Below the pieces are notes generated by a model. The model was not told the origin of the DNA. It was given only the letters and a program-made list of their open reading frames with translations, and did no database searches. Below are positions 63,701-64,000 of a stretch of DNA of 64,000 bases, one piece after another. This DNA is from an uncultured Algibacter sp. (GTDB lineage: Bacteria > Bacteroidota > Bacteroidia > Flavobacteriales > Flavobacteriaceae): NCBI RefSeq assembly GCF_947490405.1, contig NZ_CANLGU010000004.1:186001-250000 (forward strand), in the 5' to 3' direction. Both the position numbers and the translations under genes were made by a program. Every line of letters begins with the position of its first letter. Within the stretch, counting starts at the first letter, position 1.

Positions 63701-64000
63701 TTTATTGATGGTGTAGAAGGTAATAAGGTGTTGTCGCGTACCGTTCGAAATGCTACTAATGGTCAAGGGTTCTCAAACCAATTAGAATGGTATTTTGAAA
63801 ACAGATGGCATCCTCAAAATAATCCAAACGGAACATTAGCAAGACCTGATTACACGCAGTCAAGTGAACGTGGAAGAGCTAATGTCTCATCGGCATTCTT
63901 GCAAGATGGCTCTTTTTTAAGAATAAGGAACATAACATTAGGGTATAATTTACCAGAGTCTGTTACTTCAAAAATAGGATTGCAAAGAATGAGATTATAT
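60701..64000 (+). CDS. SusC/RagA family TonB-linked outer-membrane receptor with STN domain (C-terminus cut by window edge)
   Basis: The frame opens at ATG 60701 and is open for 1100 codons to the window end, hence absent from the ORF track. Domains: signal sequence (FIFLLCTAVFGFNSIDGFSQ), STN/secretin-type signalling domain (about 44-122), carboxypeptidase-like domain (VSGTVIDQNGQPLPGANIIE), plug (VVVVGYGTLSRAKVLGAVASV, IKIRGVGTITAGRSPLIVVDG) and the start of the barrel. SusC proteins import glycans or peptides with a SusD partner, which would be downstream. The STN domain and adjacent fecR make this a transducer that controls its own expression. Substrate possibly hydroxyproline-containing peptides, by context only. 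Confidence 0.92.
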   Translation, partial: MEIKFIDVRFLIRKRLLMLIMRTFIFLLCTAVFGFNSIDGFSQEKVIIGADKEVSVHQVFRIIKKQTKYRFLYPESLFDDAPKVQLKKGVIELSKLLNHTLSSSNVNFKLSKNNTIIIEENENSARKSDKKQQIKVSGTVIDQNGQPLPGANIIEKGTTNGTQTDFDGKFTLELANANAILVVSYLGFKSQEVLLNNKTNLSIVLVEDTAALDEVVVVGYGTLSRAKVLGAVASVKSEDISQLPVGGVDEAIAGRVAGVQVVTPGAPGTGSQIKIRGVGTITAGRSPLIVVDGYPLTEGSDLNAINPLDIESIEVLKDAASTAIYGSRGANGVIFVTTKSAKTEKTSFSFETYTGFQSVLNPMKFLNASQYAQMVKEARDWGYVSDDPTNRSENDDTATRLANGARPRNLIPNNIEKYLSGTPGLTDNNWLDDVFQDGKIQSYNLSASGKSGKTKWFASGGYFSQEGLIIGSDFERFTAKINLETEFSDKVRFGINLTPSVSNQNSVVEGWTDSPMQQAILMEPFFTPYNDEGNLNISQQIRWHNNGGTDGALVENPVAIALQRTDEKNKFRLFGSTFLEVDIIEGLTFKTLLGGDFDYSFREEFRPSTIGRYRRDVVASVPSAGERTRVRKNWITENTLTYTKVFDNHNFNLLGGYSYQKELFEETEVDAPVLDSNEITNIAGTATTTTDKNISEWILISYFGRLQYDYDSKYLFSASIRRDGSSRFGANTKFGVFPSLSGGWVVSKEDFFPEDSFLTNLKFRYSWGKTGNNQIGNYGSIAVLRQLNGILDDSFVSGQRPSTAPNADLSWETSITNNFGADIGLFDNKLNLSADYFIAKTEDMLLNVPVPLQSGFSTSLQNIGSMENKGLELILSTSNINLGKVKWNSSFNFSKVENKVTSLASGQDQIIAGGTNITRVGHPIGDFYGFVVDGIYKSQSEIDTSPQSGTTVKVGDWRIVDVDNNGFIDDNDRTVIGSALPDFTYGFNNRFAYKNFDLNIFIDGVEGNKVLSRTVRNATNGQGFSNQLEWYFENRWHPQNNPNGTLARPDYTQSSERGRANVSSAFLQDGSFLRIRNITLGYNLPESVTSKIGLQRMRLY

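Overview
The window is a stretch of chromosome from a marine-type member of the Flavobacteriaceae (Bacteroidota). This is inferred from the low GC content, from lineage-typical families (T9SS C-terminal sorting domain, SusC/RagA receptor, FecR/ECF pairs, DUF1800, DUF6048/DUF6452, UMF1 MFS, ClpC, zapA-6S-rny, PgpH-like HD protein) and from Bacteroidota-style promoters (TAnnTTTG). Most of it is ordinary housekeeping chromosome. Both ends cut through genes missing from the ORF track: a DUF1800 protein at 1-1538 (minus) and a SusC-type receptor at 60701-64000 (plus).

Region by region. 1-5754: DUF1800, GNAT, DUF4268, a ZIP metal transporter, a SAM methyltransferase and a THUMP RNA methyltransferase. 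5755-8450: a small accessory patch with an unknown 118-aa protein, a frameshifted PIN-like gene bracketed by inverted elements, and an OsmC protein. 8452-11183: DUF6048, DUF6452 and rlmD. 11305-12717: a translationally coupled SRPBCC / ECF sigma / membrane protein operon. 12774-20332: MscS-like helix protein, rocD, small membrane proteins, a T9SS cargo protein, an Smr protein and an Asp-rich lipoprotein. 20467-25773: cysteine desulfurase, TonB-dependent receptor and M23 peptidase. 26210-29720: coiled-coil protein, zapA, a candidate 6S RNA, rny, a heptamer tandem repeat and xerD. 29943-38236: two outer-membrane barrels, aroQ, lpdA, an NDH-2-type dehydrogenase, DUF1572, msrB, M48 and UMF1 genes. 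38329-41232: a duplicated-domain lipoprotein and an ECF sigma / anti-sigma / DUF2807 operon. 41346-52431: clpC, gyrA, a TPR protein, an NlpC/P60 peptidase, thiolase, a PgpH-like HD protein, tRNA-Ser(GCT) and tRNA-Pro(TGG).

52522-64000 is the main accessory locus. An AraC regulator faces an apparently complete trans-4-hydroxy-L-proline degradation set: proline-racemase-family epimerase, FAD D-amino-acid dehydrogenase, DHDPS-family deaminase and ketoglutarate-semialdehyde dehydrogenase. Next to it is a transenvelope signalling and uptake module: ECF sigma, FecR anti-sigma and a SusC receptor carrying an STN signalling domain. Together they suggest uptake and degradation of hydroxyproline-containing material to 2-oxoglutarate. 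The deaminase gene has leucine codon use unlike its neighbours.

Beyond coding genes, the clearest unexplained structure is a family of about 110-180 bp dispersed elements (four copies) sharing long identical blocks and a hairpin whose stem sequence differs between copies while pairing is kept. A second is the pair of inverted elements around the broken PIN gene, which resembles a cassette inserted in a palindrome. I found no CRISPR array, complete insertion sequence, prophage or rRNA operon.
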